Notes under the pieces: model-generated
Seen by the model: only the letters and a program-made list of their open reading frames with translations
The model's database searches: none
Told to the model about the DNA's origin: nothing
Part shown: one piece after another, positions 1 through 10,911 of the stretch
Layout of the letters: each line of letters begins with the position of its first letter
Numbering within the stretch: position 1 is the first letter of the stretch
DNA from: Chrysemys picta bellii
Taxonomy: Eukaryota; Chordata; Testudines; Emydidae
Direction of reading: 5' to 3'
Length of the DNA stretch: 64,000 nucleotides
NCBI RefSeq assembly: GCF_011386835.1
Contig: NC_088795.1
Location: 100,810,434 to 100,874,433, forward strand
Made by a program: the position numbers and the translations under genes

Positions 1-520
1 TAAATAATGTTATTTGCTGGAAATATTGTCCAGATTCTTGGCATTCAAGCTCCCCTATCTATAAATATATATGCATCTTTTGGAAGACATCAGCCGTTGC
101 TCATAAGCAGAAGTGTAGTGGCTAAGCTTCCAAAATTCAATAAGTAACATGTACCCCATCAGGCAGGTGTGAAGGGACATACATATCCTTCAGAAACTCT
201 GGTGGCCCTCACATCCCCATCCTTCAGAAGAGCTGCTATCTGGGCAGCAGCACAGTATGGTTAAACGGAATCAGAAACGGGCAGAACACTGGCTGCTTCA
301 GAAGAAGCTGAGAAGTTCAGAGTAAAATATCGACTGCATATCCTAATCAGTTCCTCTACGGCTTACTGTACCTGAAGCAGCTAGGATCTTAAATAAGCCT
401 GAGAGTAGCAAACCAATGAGCTGATAAATCAGTTTGTTTTTTCTAAAAAAAGATAATAGTTTTTTGTACTTGACAGTACCCCATTATGTTGTATGAAAAA
501 GAAATTATAGACAACCATAC
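1..520 (-). other. PGM2: PGM2 intron 4 (partial)
   Basis: This is the sequence downstream of exon 4 on the minus strand, reaching the left edge. No further PGM2 coding block is visible, so exon 5 must be outside the window. I recognise no transposable element here. Confidence 0.8.
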
Positions 521-605
521 CACAAAAGGTGTTGGTGTTATATTGGAGAAGAGGTACACTGGAATTCCCTGACTGATTAAAGTTGTTGCAGCAAGCCTTG
601 CAAAC
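521..605 (-). CDS. PGM2: PGM2 exon 4 (phosphopentomutase / phosphoglucomutase 2)
   Basis: This is the fourth coding exon, 85 nt, entered in phase 2 and left in phase 0. It completes the arginine codon split with exon 3 and then encodes a stretch reading FARLAATTLISQGIPVYLFS followed by NITPTPFV. That is nearly identical to vertebrate PGM2 (domain I, just before the catalytic serine loop) and clearly different from the paralogue PGM2L1. The acceptor AG is at 606-607 and the donor GT at 519-520, both read on the minus strand. PGM2 is a cytosolic alpha-D-phosphohexomutase family enzyme that interconverts (deoxy)ribose-1-phosphate and ribose-5-phosphate, with weaker phosphoglucomutase activity. 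The next exon, expected to hold the TASHN phosphoserine loop, lies beyond the left edge. Confidence 0.95.
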
Positions 606-969
606 CTAAATGACAATAAAAGTTTATTTGGAAATACATTCATGAGATTCTCTTACTAGACAGTTAAATAAAACTCACAAGGAGCATATAGATTTGATTC
701 TGGTGTAATTCATTTGTCCCTTATTCTGGTTACAAACATGGTCCAAATTATGCAGTACAGACTGGATTTTACCTGTATTTCATATCAAAATGCCAAAGAA
801 GAGCAAAGCTATATTTCTTATCTTCAGATGTACAGCGTACACATTTTTACATTCAAACTGCACACACATCTAACTGCTCCTAAGAAAATGCTATTGAAGC
901 AGTGACCAAACTAGAATACACTCCATATAACATGCAAAGAAAATCATTTCTACAGATTACTAAGAGTAC
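606..969 (-). other. PGM2: PGM2 intron 3
   Basis: A short intron of 364 bp between exons 3 and 4, AT-rich, with GT donor at 968-969 and AG acceptor at 606-607 on the minus strand. I see no repeat element in it. Confidence 0.9.
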
Positions 970-1076
970 CTCTTGCTGCTACTTCCACTTGAAGGATGGG
1001 CGCGAGCATCAAAACCAATAACTACCCCTCTTTTCTTTAGGTCACTGAAGTTCTTTTCAAGGTACCTGCAAAATCC
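970..1076 (-). CDS. PGM2: PGM2 exon 3
   Basis: This 107-nt exon is not an ATG-initiated frame and is easily missed. Read on the minus strand, it starts with the glycine codon GGA immediately after the acceptor tttag and encodes GFCRYLEKNFSDLKKRGVVI, then GFDARAHPSSG and a serine-rich end with K and a split R codon. It matches the PGM2 segment linking the first beta-strand block to the sugar-phosphate loop. The donor GT is at 968-969. It begins in phase 0 and ends in phase 2, as needed to join exon 4 across a short intron of 364 bp. The GFDAR motif corresponds to the family's conserved GxDxR position. Confidence 0.95.
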
Positions 1077-2055
1077 CTAAAGACAAAAAACTCAGAACTC
1101 AATCTTAGTATTTTTAAATGTGACTGCAATAAATTTTAAAATCTTTAAAAAAAGCAAGTAAAGTACTCTAAATTGGGTTAGGGTACAATTCTCCGGGAGC
1201 AAGAAATATTGATTGAAAACCAAGAAAATTGAGAGTCTTCAAACAAAAAACTACCACTGATGGGTTTTATAATGTGAATAATTCCAAATGAAAAATTTAA
1301 TCTAGGTAGACTAGATAAAAATGATAATTTTGGATTACAGAACTTCAAAAATGATTAATACAGATGCTCTTTTCCCATGCTTCTGGCCTGAAAAAGTAAA
1401 TCACTACTAGTCAATATATTCTATTTTTAATCTCAGAAAACACCAAAATGAAGCCTGTTTAGGACAAAGTAAATCAGTGACACGGGATAGGCCCCAACTT
1501 TTATTCAGCATCTCCATGTACAGCAAATCTACTCTAGAATTTATGTGGCATTAGAACTTTTATGTAAATTGAGGCTTAAGCCAATTTAGTAAATCTGAGT
1601 AATTTGTGATTTCCTAGATTTTTAATGCTTGAGACAGTAGGAAAAGCAATGGAGCTCCTTTAACTAAGCTAACAATTTTGTACATAAATTAGGGTTGTCA
1701 AGTGATTTAAAAAAAATCAAAATTAACCATGCCGTTAAACAATAAAATAACTTATTTAAATATTTTTGGATGTTTTCTACAGTTTCAAATATATTGATTT
1801 CAATTACAACACAGAATACAAAGTGTATAGTGCTCACTTTATATTTATTTTTTATTACAAATATTTGCACTGTAAAAAAGAAACAAAAGAAATAGTATTC
1901 CAATTTACCTAATACAAATACTGTAGTGCAATCTCTATCATGAAAGCTGAACTTACATTTGTAGAATTATGTACAAAAAAATAATTGCACTCAAAAATAT
2001 AACAATTTCAATTTAGTTTCAATTTAAAACCTGAAAGCCTACAGTCCATTCAGTG

Positions 2056-2672
2056 CTACTTCTTTTTCAGCCAATCACTCAAACTAACAAGTTTGTTTAC
2101 ATTTGCAGGAGATAATGCTGTTTGCTTCTTGTTTAAAATGTTAACTGAAAGTGAGAAGAGGCATTGGCATGGCACTGCTGTGGCTGGCATTGCAAAATAT
2201 TTACATGCCAGATGCGCTAAAGATTCGTATGTCCCTTCATCTTCAACCACCATTCCAGGGGACATGCATCCATGCTGATGACAGGTTCTGCTTGAAACGA
2301 TTCAAAGCAGTGTGGACCAATGCATGTTCACTTTCATCATCTGAATAAGATGTCACCAGCAGAAGGTTGATTTACTTTTTTGGTGGTTCGGGTCCTGTAG
2401 TTTCTGCATCTGAGTGTTGCTCTTAACACTTCTAAAAGCATGCTCCACACCTTGTCCCTCTGAGATTTTGGAAGGCACTTCAGATTCTTAAACATTGGGT
2501 TGAGAGCTGTAGTTATCTTTAGAAATCTCACATTGATACCTTCTTTCCATTTTGTCAAATCTACAGTGAAAGCGTTCTTAAAACGAACAACATGTGCTGG
2601 GTCATCATCCGAGACTGCTATAACATGAAATATATGGCAGAATGCGGGTAAAACAGAGCAGGAGACATACAA
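2056..2672 (-). pseudogene. Broken hAT transposase, C-terminal half
   Basis: Two frames on the minus strand belong to one decayed transposase. The upstream one (2337-2672) has the phrase TALNPMFKNLKCLPKSQRDK, a typical segment ahead of the dimerisation domain. The downstream one (2056-2265) has LACKYFAMPATAVPCQCLFS followed by LSPANVNKLVSLSDWLKKK, the hAT C-terminal dimerisation motif. Frameshifts and stops separate them. The N-terminal zinc finger and the first catalytic aspartate are absent, so the copy is dead. Confidence 0.75.
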
Positions 2673-2744
2673 TTCTCCCCCAAGGAGGTCAGTCCCAAAT
2701 TTAATTAATGCATTTTTTTTTTAAAACGAGCATCATCAGCATGG

Positions 2745-2960
2745 AAGCATGTCCTCTGGAATGATGGCCGAAGCATGAGGGGGCATATGAATCTTTAGCA
2801 CATCTGGAACGTAAATACCTTGCAACGCCAGCTACAAAAGTGACATGCAAACGCCTGTTCTCACTTTCAGATGACATTGTAAAGATTCGGGCACCGTAAA
2901 CGAACTTGTTTGTCTTAGTGCTTGGCTTGTAGGCTCTAAATTTTTAAATTGTTTTTGAGT
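2745..2960 (+). pseudogene. Inverted copy of the hAT dimerisation segment
   Basis: On the plus strand, the segment around 2797-2880 reads AHLERKYLATPATKVTCKRL then FSLSDDIV, the same hAT C-terminal motif that is found on the minus strand at 2056-2265. It is a short duplicated terminus, not an independent gene. Confidence 0.65.
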
Positions 2961-3099
2961 GAAGTTATGTAATCAAAAAAAAAAAAATCTACATTTGTAA
3001 GTTGCACTTCCATGATAGAGAGATTGCTCTACAGTACTTATATTAGATGAACTGAAAATTACTAAAATTTAGCAGTTACATGGCCCAATGCGGGTGGTG

Positions 3100-3560
3100 G
3101 GCTCCTTCTGCGCTGGTCTGGGCATGCGGGAGCGGCCCCTTTCTGGTCTCCTCCTCTTATGGGGCACTGGGGACGAGAATGGTGCCACCCACTACCCTAT
3201 GTGGGACACCTATGTAGGGAACCCTGCTGGTGCCAAGGGTCTCTGGCAAAGTCCTTCCTCAGCGCTGACTCATGCCTCATCGGTGCTGGCACACTGCACA
3301 CCAATGCTGAGGTGCTCTGTCGGCTCCGCCGAGCCAGGGTCTGAGCGAGGACGTACAGCAGCTTCCATCAGAAGGATCTTGAGGTGCTGATCCACCTCTT
3401 TCTGAGTCCTCGAATAAAATCCCCTGCAGATCTTGCAGCATTCTTTCTGGTGACTCTCCACCAAACACTTCAAGCAGGAAGCATGGGGGTTACTTCTTGG
3501 CATAGACTCGCCACACGCTGCACTGGGTTTAAACCCCAGGGATCGAGGCATGCCCCAGTA
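3100..3560 (-). pseudogene. Cysteine-rich gag-like fragment (possibly DIRS-type)
   Basis: An open minus-strand frame (3270-3551) encodes a Cys/His cluster CLKCLVESHQKECCKIC followed by a basic SRTQKEVDQHLKILLMEAA. The CxxCLxxxH...C...C pattern resembles the zinc-binding region in gag proteins of DIRS/Ngaro-type retrotransposons of reptiles and fish, from memory. The region is GC-richer than its neighbours. I see no reverse transcriptase or tyrosine recombinase beside it. The family assignment is tentative; it could be another LTR-element gag. Confidence 0.4.
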
Positions 3561-3592
3561 CCGGAGTAAACGGGGGCAATAAAGGGAGAGGG

Positions 3593-4777
3593 TGTGATGT
3601 TATCTAATTAAAATATGATCATGCAAACTATTGTTGCTACAACCGTTATATAATTGCAACAAATCTTATATAAAGTGTGACACATTGCCAGAAAGAGTTA
3701 AGCAGCTTGCAGGTTGATTGACTTTGGGTCAGCAATTAAGGACACCTTAGAAAAGTGTGTGAATGGTAATTAAGGCCATTCTATGGTAGATAAGGTAGAA
3801 CTTTGAATGCAAACCTATATCGTTAGAAATCAGAGGTAATGCTAATTGTATGCGTGTACTCATACCCTGTTTAATGCTAGCCAAGTAAACAGACAGTTCC
3901 TGTCTGTCACTATAGCTATTGATTCAGAGATCAAAAGGGAATATTAACATTTAGATGAATCTTGGGTGCAATAATGTCATTGTCTGTGTGTCTCTTTAAA
4001 GTTTGTGATAATGTATCCATTAAGTAATTTATGTTAATCCATGTAGTTAATTACCGGTGAGGTTTAGGAAACAGAAGGTTACATTAGAAGCCTATTGTTC
4101 ACCCAGAACTGTATGGTCAAGTGGCTGTTAGAAAACTGTATATAAAAGACACTTGGGTCCTGATCCTGTCATCTCAGATCTGCTTGATGCTTCAATGCAG
4201 GGGAAGCTTAAGCCACAAGATTGAGATCCCAGCTCTGACTGGACCACCCTGAATATAATTTGGACTATAACCTATGGACCAATTCTGAAAGAACTCTTTG
4301 CAACTACAAAGTTCACCATCTCTGCTATGAATCTGAACCTCAAGAATTATACTCATTTCTGTATGTATACTGATCTTTTAACCAACACACTCTCTTCTCT
4401 TTTTAAATAAATTTTAGTTTAGTTAATAAGAATTGGCTGTAAGCGTGTATTTGGGTAATATCTGAAGTATTCATTAACCTGGGGGGTAATGTGTCTTATT
4501 CTTTGGAATTGGTAGAACTTCTTTATATGATGAATAAGATTTTCAGTAATCCTCATCATATTTGATTTGGGCATCTGGGTGGAGGCCTGAGGCTGGGCTA
4601 CTTTAAGGGAACTATGTTGTTGGCTTCTGGGTAACGAGTGAGGTATTACAGAAGCTGTTTTGTGCTGGCTTGGTAAATCTAAATATTGGAATATCCACCA
4701 GCTTTGGGGATTGTCTGCCCATTCTTTGCAGTTCACCCTGAGTGACCTAAGTTGGCTCCCCTGGGACTCCGGTCACA
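3593..4777 (+). mobile_element. Solo LTR (TGTGA...TCACA)
   Basis: The block begins tgtgatgtta and ends ggtcaca, giving matched LTR termini. It contains a TATA-like tgtatataaaag near 4137-4148 and a polyadenylation signal aataaa near 4406, in plus orientation. Length about 1.19 kb. No gag or pol adjoins it. A clear target duplication is not visible (both flanks are G-rich). The retrovirus or gypsy class is not decidable from the LTR alone. Confidence 0.65.
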
Positions 4778-5095
4778 GGGGATTACCTGCTAACTGAAAC
4801 TTCTCTAACACTAATTTAACTATTTACAGGACAAAAGTTCAAACTACTAGAGAAGTTGCACTTGCAAAGCAAGAGCTAACGAGTGTTCCAGCTAACCATC
4901 ACAGATGGTAAGAAAGAACTGAAGTGGTGACAGGTCAGTAGGGCCCTACATTCAGTGCCATGAAGACACGACCTCAGGGAGTGCCCAGACCGACCCAATG
5001 GGTACTGCTAGAGGAAAAGCCTTCCGGCTGCCGCACAAGCACACCTAATTGGAATGGACATGAGCAATCACTTGAAGAAGAACTAGAATTTCAAT

Positions 5096-5293
5096 GACAG
5101 GTTTCAGAGTAGCAGCCGTGTTAGTCTGTATCCGCAAAAAGAACAGGAGTACTTGTGGCACCTTAGAGATTAACAAATTTATTAGAGCATAAGCTTTCGT
5201 GGACTAAGAAGAAGTGGGCTGTAGTCCACGAAAGCCTATGCTCTAATAAATTTGTTAGTCTCTAAGGTGCTACAAGTACTCCTGTTCTTTTTG
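5096..5293. mobile_element. Penelope-like element tail, inverted pair, with 12-bp TSD
   Basis: The insert consists of two copies of the same Penelope 3'-terminal sequence in opposite orientation: tttcagagtagcagccgtg to the centre, then the reverse complement from about 5211. The ends match the Penelope tail at about 41080-41160 and 54760-54840. Perfect 12-bp duplications tagaatttcaat flank it (5084-5095 and 5294-5305). Inverted partial copies are a known product of Penelope retrotransposition. Confidence 0.8.
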
Positions 5294-5514
5294 TAGAATT
5301 TCAATAGATGTTAGTGGGTTTTCTGAAGTGGTCAACATTGGCCTAACTCTGCTCCCACTGAAAACCACCCTTGAGGTTTTGGACAGTGGTTAAGCTCAAT
5401 TTTATTTCCATATTTCATCTGGTTACTTTTTCATTAAAAATCTGCATTCAGTAGAAATGAATAAGAAAAGCCTGCAGTTAAGTAATAACAGAAAAAACAA
5501 AGTGAACCTGGTAC

Positions 5515-5682
5515 CTGAGTTGTCTGGATAATAGTCAAGTCATTCATCTGAGAAATTCCTGCCCCCATAGGTGCTCTGAGTCCTGCTGTCCCAAACTCCA
5601 TCCGTGAACTAAAACATTTTTGTAGTTCTCCTGCATTTTTTTCAGCAACCAGTTGCTTCACTATTTCTGAGGTTTTAGTATT
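5515..5682 (-). CDS. PGM2: PGM2 exon 2
   Basis: This 168-nt exon encodes exactly 56 codons, from NTKTSEIVKQ to NDLTIIQTTQ, in phase 0 at both ends. The core MEFGTAGLRAPMGAGISQMN is the hallmark N-terminal motif of alpha-D-phosphohexomutases (FGTxGLR) and agrees with PGM2. The acceptor ctacag is at 5683-5688 and the donor GT at 5513-5514, minus strand. The longer open frame around it (5434-5757) is only intron read-through. The exon sits between the very large intron 1 and the repeat-filled intron 2. Confidence 0.96.
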
Positions 5683-6654
5683 CTGTAGAAAGATAAAATT
5701 ACAATATATTGCTATTCTGAAGAAGCTTGTTATAACTTTAGTCTCAAACTGTGACATTCCTTACCATTTCTTCTACTGAACTGATTCTCAGACTAGACTT
5801 GGTATAGCACATCTAAAACTCCAAAGTATTGGTCATAACATCTTCATAATTTTAATCAGTGTTATTAAAATGGATTGTTATTCCAATACTATACCCATAA
5901 TGCAGCATACCAATTGCAATTTGCATACCAGTTTGAGAACCCGACGCTGAAATCTTAGAAATCTTTGCTACTTTTGAAAGTCTGCCAGATACAAGAATAT
6001 TAGAATACAAGATGAGAGAATTTCTGTTATGCAAATAAAGGAATTTGAAAGAGAAAGCATACTGAAAGGCTATTTAGGGAGATTAATAATTCTGAAATAT
6101 TACTTGTATAGTATTACAAATGTGCATGAAGCAAGGGGTGGGGGATGGAAGGGCAGCATCTCTGCCCCACAAGTTTAAAGTCTTCCTAATACAATAACTA
6201 CAGGAGGAGGAAATAAGTGAAGGGATGAAAAGGGAGAGAAGATCAGAGAGAATATATTCATCCATCCTGACGGTTACACTTTTTAAGATTAATAATAAGC
6301 TACTTTAATCCTCCTTGAATAAGTGAGTTTTGAAGAGGGAATTAGAAGAAAGGGTCTCATCACCAATTCTAGAATATAACCTTACTCTATTCATAATGTG
6401 GTGGGGGCTTTGGGGTATTTTTTTAATTTTGTTTTTTAGTTCATTATGTGCACTACTTTGGAGGCATTTTCCCCTTTTCTTGGAATGTTACATGCGAAAC
6501 AATTATAATATCTCATTCTATGAAGTGCACAAGATCTTCACCATATTAAAATACCCTTACATTTGCAATCTCCATATTAAAAAGAGTATTGGGTTCAAAT
6601 TTCTACAATAGTTGTATTTCCCTGAGCTCTGATGAGCCAGACAGAACATTAAGA

Positions 6655-6862
6655 CAAGTGATGGTCCAGTGGTTAAGGTGCTAGCCTAGGACCTGTGAAA
6701 CCTGACCTTGAGTACTTGCTCTGCCACAGACTTCCTGTGTGACCTTGGGCAGGTCACTTACCTCTCTCTGACTCAATTCCTTGTCTGCAAAAATGGGATG
6801 AATACTTCTTTTCTACCTCACAGGGTGTTGTAAGGATAAATACATTAATGATTGTGAGGCAT
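6655..6862 (+). mobile_element. MIR-type SINE
   Basis: A tRNA-like head with box A (tggtccagtggttaagg) is followed by the MIR core phrase cctgtgtgaccttgggcagg and the tail cctcacagggtgttgtaagg. The copy is diverged and box B is degenerate. It abuts the LTR beginning at 6863. Confidence 0.7.
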
Positions 6863-7068
6863 TGTGATGCTCTGTACCTTGGGGGAACACCCAGCACCCC
6901 CATGTGCATCCTTGTAAAATGATTGTGTGGTATCCAATGCAAAGTTTGTCATGTCGGGTGTCTTCAGAAGGCTCATGATGCACTGAGCATTATTGTTACA
7001 GTAATGTTATAGGTTACAATTTCATGCATGTAGTTATGAGGCTCAAAATGTATCCTCATGGCTTAAAA

Positions 7069-8231
7069 CAGGGGTCTCAAACACGCGGCCCTTGGGCCGC
7101 ATGCAGCCCATGGGGTTCTTTCATGCAGCCCGCCAAGCTCACCGCGCCCCCTCTCCCCCCGCCTACCCCGTGTCGCCGCGAGTCCCGCGCCGCTCCCTGA
7201 AGTGGCTGAACTACTGTATGTCCCTGCAGCCCCGGGCAGGGGAGTGGGAGGTGAATAGAGGGCTTCATGCTCTTGCAGCTCCCATTGGCCGGGAACTGGG
7301 AACTGCGGCCAATGGGAGCTTTGGGAGAGGTACCTGGGAGCTTTGGGGGAGGTACCTGGAGAAGCAGCAAGAGCAGCACATGGTGCTGTTTCCCCTCCCT
7401 CCCCAGGGACGCTGACTGCTTCCTGGAGCGGAGCGGAGCGTGCCGGGGACAGGGACAGGGCAGGCAGGCACGGAGCCTGCCCTGGCCGTCGTGCACGGCG
7501 CTGCCACCCCGGATCCGCTCTAGGTAAGCAGCGCCGGGCCGGAGCCTGTACCCCGCACCCCTTCTGCACCCCAACCCCCTGCCGCATCACACCTCTCCTG
7601 CACCCTAACTCCCTGCCCTGAGTCCCCTGCCACAACCTGCACCCCTCACCCCTCCTGCACCCCAGGCCGGCTCCAGGGTTTTTGCTGCCCCAACCAGCAA
7701 AAAGAAGAGGGGGGGGGGGGAAGCCACAATCACGATCTGCAACACTTCGTCTCTACCACCGCTGCTTCAGTCTTCAGCAGCAATTTGGCGGCTGGTCCTT
7801 TGCTCTGAGAGGGAGTGAGGGACCCGCCGCCAAATTGCCACCGAAGAGCTGGACGTGCCGCCCCTCTCCGTTGGCTGCCCCAAGTACCTGCTTGCTGCGC
7901 TGGTGCCTGGAGCCAGCCCTGCCCGCACCCCAACTCCCCGCCCTGAGCCCCCTGCTGCACCCTACACACCTCCTGCACCTCAACTCCCTGCCCTGAGCCC
8001 CCACGACACCCCACACCCGTCCTGCCCCCCCTGGGGGCAGGGAGGGGCAGAGTTGGGGTGAGGACTTAGGGGAAGGGGTGGGAAGAGGCGGGGCAGAGGC
8101 AGGGCCTCATGGAAGGGGTGGAGTGGGGGCGGGACCAGGGGCAGCAAGCGGGGAGTGTCAGTGATGCTGCTCTCGGGCCAATGCACTAGTCCTCATGCGG
8201 CCCTTGGGGTCATCTGAGTTTGAGACGCCTG
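7069..8231. mobile_element. Non-autonomous hAT element with perfect 8-bp TSD
   Basis: The terminal inverted repeats are caggggtctcaaacacgcgg on the left and the complement of ctgagtttgagacgcctg on the right. Both sides carry the identical 8-bp duplication gcttaaaa (7061-7068 and 8232-8239). The body is GC-rich with no transposase; long open frames inside (for example 7063-7635) are composition artefacts. A second element is nested at about 7669-7926. Confidence 0.88.
7669..7926. mobile_element. Nested small hAT-like MITE
   Basis: Inside the larger hAT, the ends caggccggctccagg and the complement of cctggagccagccctg form inverted repeats. The flanking sequences cctgcacc and cccgcacc suggest an 8-bp duplication with one mismatch. 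A G-tract (7711-7720) and a C-rich centre are notable. Boundaries are accurate to a few bases only. Confidence 0.55.
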
Positions 8232-9944
8232 GCTTAAAATAAGCCCAGGCAAAAACTCTCCAAGAGCAGAGAGGCAGTTCACACCTCATCATGGCAGCTG
8301 TGGGACAAACCCAGCTCAGCTTCACAGGAACAAAAGAATCTGTTAGAGAGTCACCCCCCTTCTTTGGTCAGTTTGGAACTGCGATGAGGTAATGCTCACC
8401 TGACTCTTGAAGGGGCAGGGGGAAGGAAGGGGCTCAAAGCCAAGAGGGAAGAAAGGACATTTTAAAAGGGAAAGACATTTGCCATGCTCGCTCTCTTGCA
8501 CCTACATTTACAGACACACACCAAGCGACTGAAGAGCAACTAGCCAGCCTGTGGTGAGAAGCATCTAAGTTTGTAAGGGCACTGAAAGTGTTAAGATCAG
8601 CTTAGAATGCGTTTTGCTTTTACTTCATTGGACCAAATCTGACTTATTATGCTTTGACTTATAATCACTTAAAATCAATCTTTATAGTTAATAAATTTGT
8701 TTATTCTACCTGAAGCAGTGTGTTTGAAGTATGTCAGAGGCTCCCCTTGGGATAACAAGCCTGGTACATATCAATTTCTTTGTTAAATTGACGAACTCAG
8801 ATAAGCTTGTAGCGTCCAGCAGGCATAACTGGACACTGCAAGACGGAGGTTCCTAGGGTCGTGTCTGGGACCAGAGATATTGGCCAGTGTCATTCGCTTG
8901 TGAGTAGCTGGGAACAGCTTACATGCCAGAGGCTGTGCATGAACAGCCCAGGAGTGAGGGTTCTCACAGCAGAACAGGGTAAGGCTGGCTCCCAGGGTCA
9001 AGAATTGGAGTGACCTAGCTGTCCAATAACACCAGAGGGGAACATCACAGGCTTTTAGATCCTACAGTGATGGGTGCCAATAGAGTACCTTAGCTAGATT
9101 GGGCAACAATGCTATGTGATATGTGGTGTCTTGTGCAATGAATTATCCATCCCATGACTGCACACATTGTCTACTGAAGTGCAACAAAAGTTAGATTTTA
9201 AAATAGTTACATCCTATAGAGGATCCTACATCCTACAGAGGATTGCTGAGTGCAAAGCTCACCAAAGTTGTAAAGTGTAAAAACAGCTACAGAATTTTTT
9301 AAAAATATAAACAAACAAGCTCTCCCCACAAAGTAACATAATTACATATTAAAAAATACTTTATTTCACAATAGGAAAATAAATACAGAAAATGCACTCT
9401 GTGTATATCAGGCCCCAGGATACTTTTTCAATACATATCTGCAAACTGTGACTCATGGGAGTAATTCCATCAAAATCAATGCAACCATTTTCATGCATAA
9501 CAGTTCACAAGATCAGGACCTTATTTTGTTATAACTGGGATAGTGATATGCAGTTTATCAGTGATCAGAAGTGAACTTTACTTTTGATTTTGTAACTTTC
9601 GATTGGGATTAAAGCAAGCCCCTTGAAATCCAAGTACATGAGTGGTGTTTTCTTGGATCACAGTACGCGTACAAAGGTTATAGCAATTCAAATTGGGTTT
9701 GCTCAACAACAAATATTCTTGGAGCTCATTGTGTGAAAAACAGTTGCAGACTGGCTCATCCCCTTTTCTCAATCATCGCAGTGACCAAACAGCATGTTAA
9801 TCAAGAACATCTGCAACTTCAAAGAAGATAGCAGTTGATAAAAATTAATGTATTAAAATGTTTAAGTAAATTTTTCTATTTGAAAAACTACTTAAAATTA
9901 AATTTGAAATTATGACAGGCCTCATAAAAGTCACTGGCTAAGCA

Positions 9945-10404
9945 AGCAGAACGAGAGTTTGTTGAAGTGCTAAACCAGCTTTTGATAGCAGTAGCTTCTT
10001 GTGCAGGTGCAGAGAGAATTCCTACTTTCTTGATCACTGTGGACACCACCATCATCCAGCTTGTCACTCAGGCCCACAGCCTTTGCGTTATCTTCACTTC
10101 AGATCTTTCGAGGTCCTCACATTTCTGCTATATCTTGCCAATATTTTCTGTATAACCTTTCTAAGATATGGCCTTTCCTATCCATTCATGTAGCTAAAAC
10201 CCTCATCCAAGCTCCCATCATCTTGCATCTCAATTAATACAACATCCTTCTCTCTGACCTTGACAAATGCAATCTTGCCCCACTTGTATCCTCTCAGAAT
10301 GCTTCTGCAAACATCACTTTCCATGCCCGTTGCTTTGACCATGTCACCCCTGTTTGCATCCCTCCACTGGCTCCCTCTTCATTATCACATCCAACATAAG
10401 GTAT
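9945..10404 (+). mobile_element. L2-like LINE remnant, left part
   Basis: The plus strand contains decayed non-LTR retrotransposon C-terminal sequence: a phrase reading LCVIFTSDLS in one frame and, further on, the equivalent of HVTPV..SLHWLP (ctttgaccatgtcacccctg, ctccactggctccctcttc). These are characteristic of the L2/Rex-Babar-like RT C-terminus. The copy is cut at 10404 by an LTR and continues at 12515. Confidence 0.6.
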
Positions 10405-10911
10405 TGATACCAATCGGCTCCGTGTTCTTGAGGAAAGGACGCAGTATCCAGCCTGTCTGACTCATGAAGGCACCCCCCCCACACACCTCCCAGCCTCTGC
10501 TTGAACCAAAACCGATCAGAAGACAGACTTACAGAAAGCAATGAAAAGGCAGTGGGAGACACACCTAAACCCCTCCTGACAAGGGTGACAGGATTAAGGC
10601 AACTCCCCTAGCCTCATCTGCATCAAAGATGGGACGGGAGGCATCTCTATTAGCATACAGAATTGAGAACAGAGATTACCGCACTGAACTCTGGGACCAG
10701 AAAAGCAGGGAAGCACTGCATCATGGGGGATCTCTGCTCCAGATGTTAATGAACCTATGCCTGCACACACCCAGCTCAGCAGTTATCAGACCAATTCTAG
10801 TAATGAATCCTTGATTGATATCCAAAATACTGAAGCAGCCTAATTGCATTGTGAGCTCCCTGGAAGGAACACCACCCATACCTAGAAGTGATCAGCTCCT
10901 ATTGTCTAGCC

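Larger units (their letters stand above)
1691..3075 (-). mobile_element. hAT DNA transposon with fold-back ends
   Basis: The left end is agggttgtca at 1691. The body carries hAT transposase remnants on the minus strand (2056-2672). At about 2700 the sequence flips and repeats the transposase C-terminal segment on the plus strand (about 2745-2960), so the two outer parts are inverted copies. For example, catgcatccatgctgatg (2266-2283) is mirrored by agcatggaagcatg (2740-2753). The right end decays near 3075 and no target duplication was found. The element lies in PGM2 intron 2. Confidence 0.75.
1077..5514 (-). other. PGM2: PGM2 intron 2
   Basis: A 4.4-kb intron. It holds a hAT copy (1691-3075), a cysteine-rich gag-like fragment (about 3100-3560), a solo LTR (3593-4777) and a fold-back Penelope fragment (5096-5293). 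The parts at 1077-1690 and 4778-5083 are AT-rich or unassigned. Confidence 0.9.
6863..9049 (+). mobile_element. Solo LTR (TGTGATG...CATCACA) split by a hAT
   Basis: The outer ends tgtgatgctc and aacatcaca are inverted copies, with near-identical 5-bp flanks ggcat (6858-6862) and ggctt (9050-9054). Removing the hAT at 7069-8231 and one duplication leaves an LTR of about 1.0 kb. A probable polyadenylation region with ataaa motifs lies near 8690. There are no internal retroviral genes, so this is a solo LTR, older than the hAT. Confidence 0.75.

Noticed and set aside
3593..4777. A complete endogenous retrovirus beside the LTR
   Set aside because: No gag, protease, polymerase or envelope frame adjoins this or the other LTRs; all are solo LTRs or fragments.
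7063..7635. 190- and 165-codon minus-strand frames
   Set aside because: They lie inside the GC-rich hAT element at 7069-8231, start outside it, and show no transposase or other motif.
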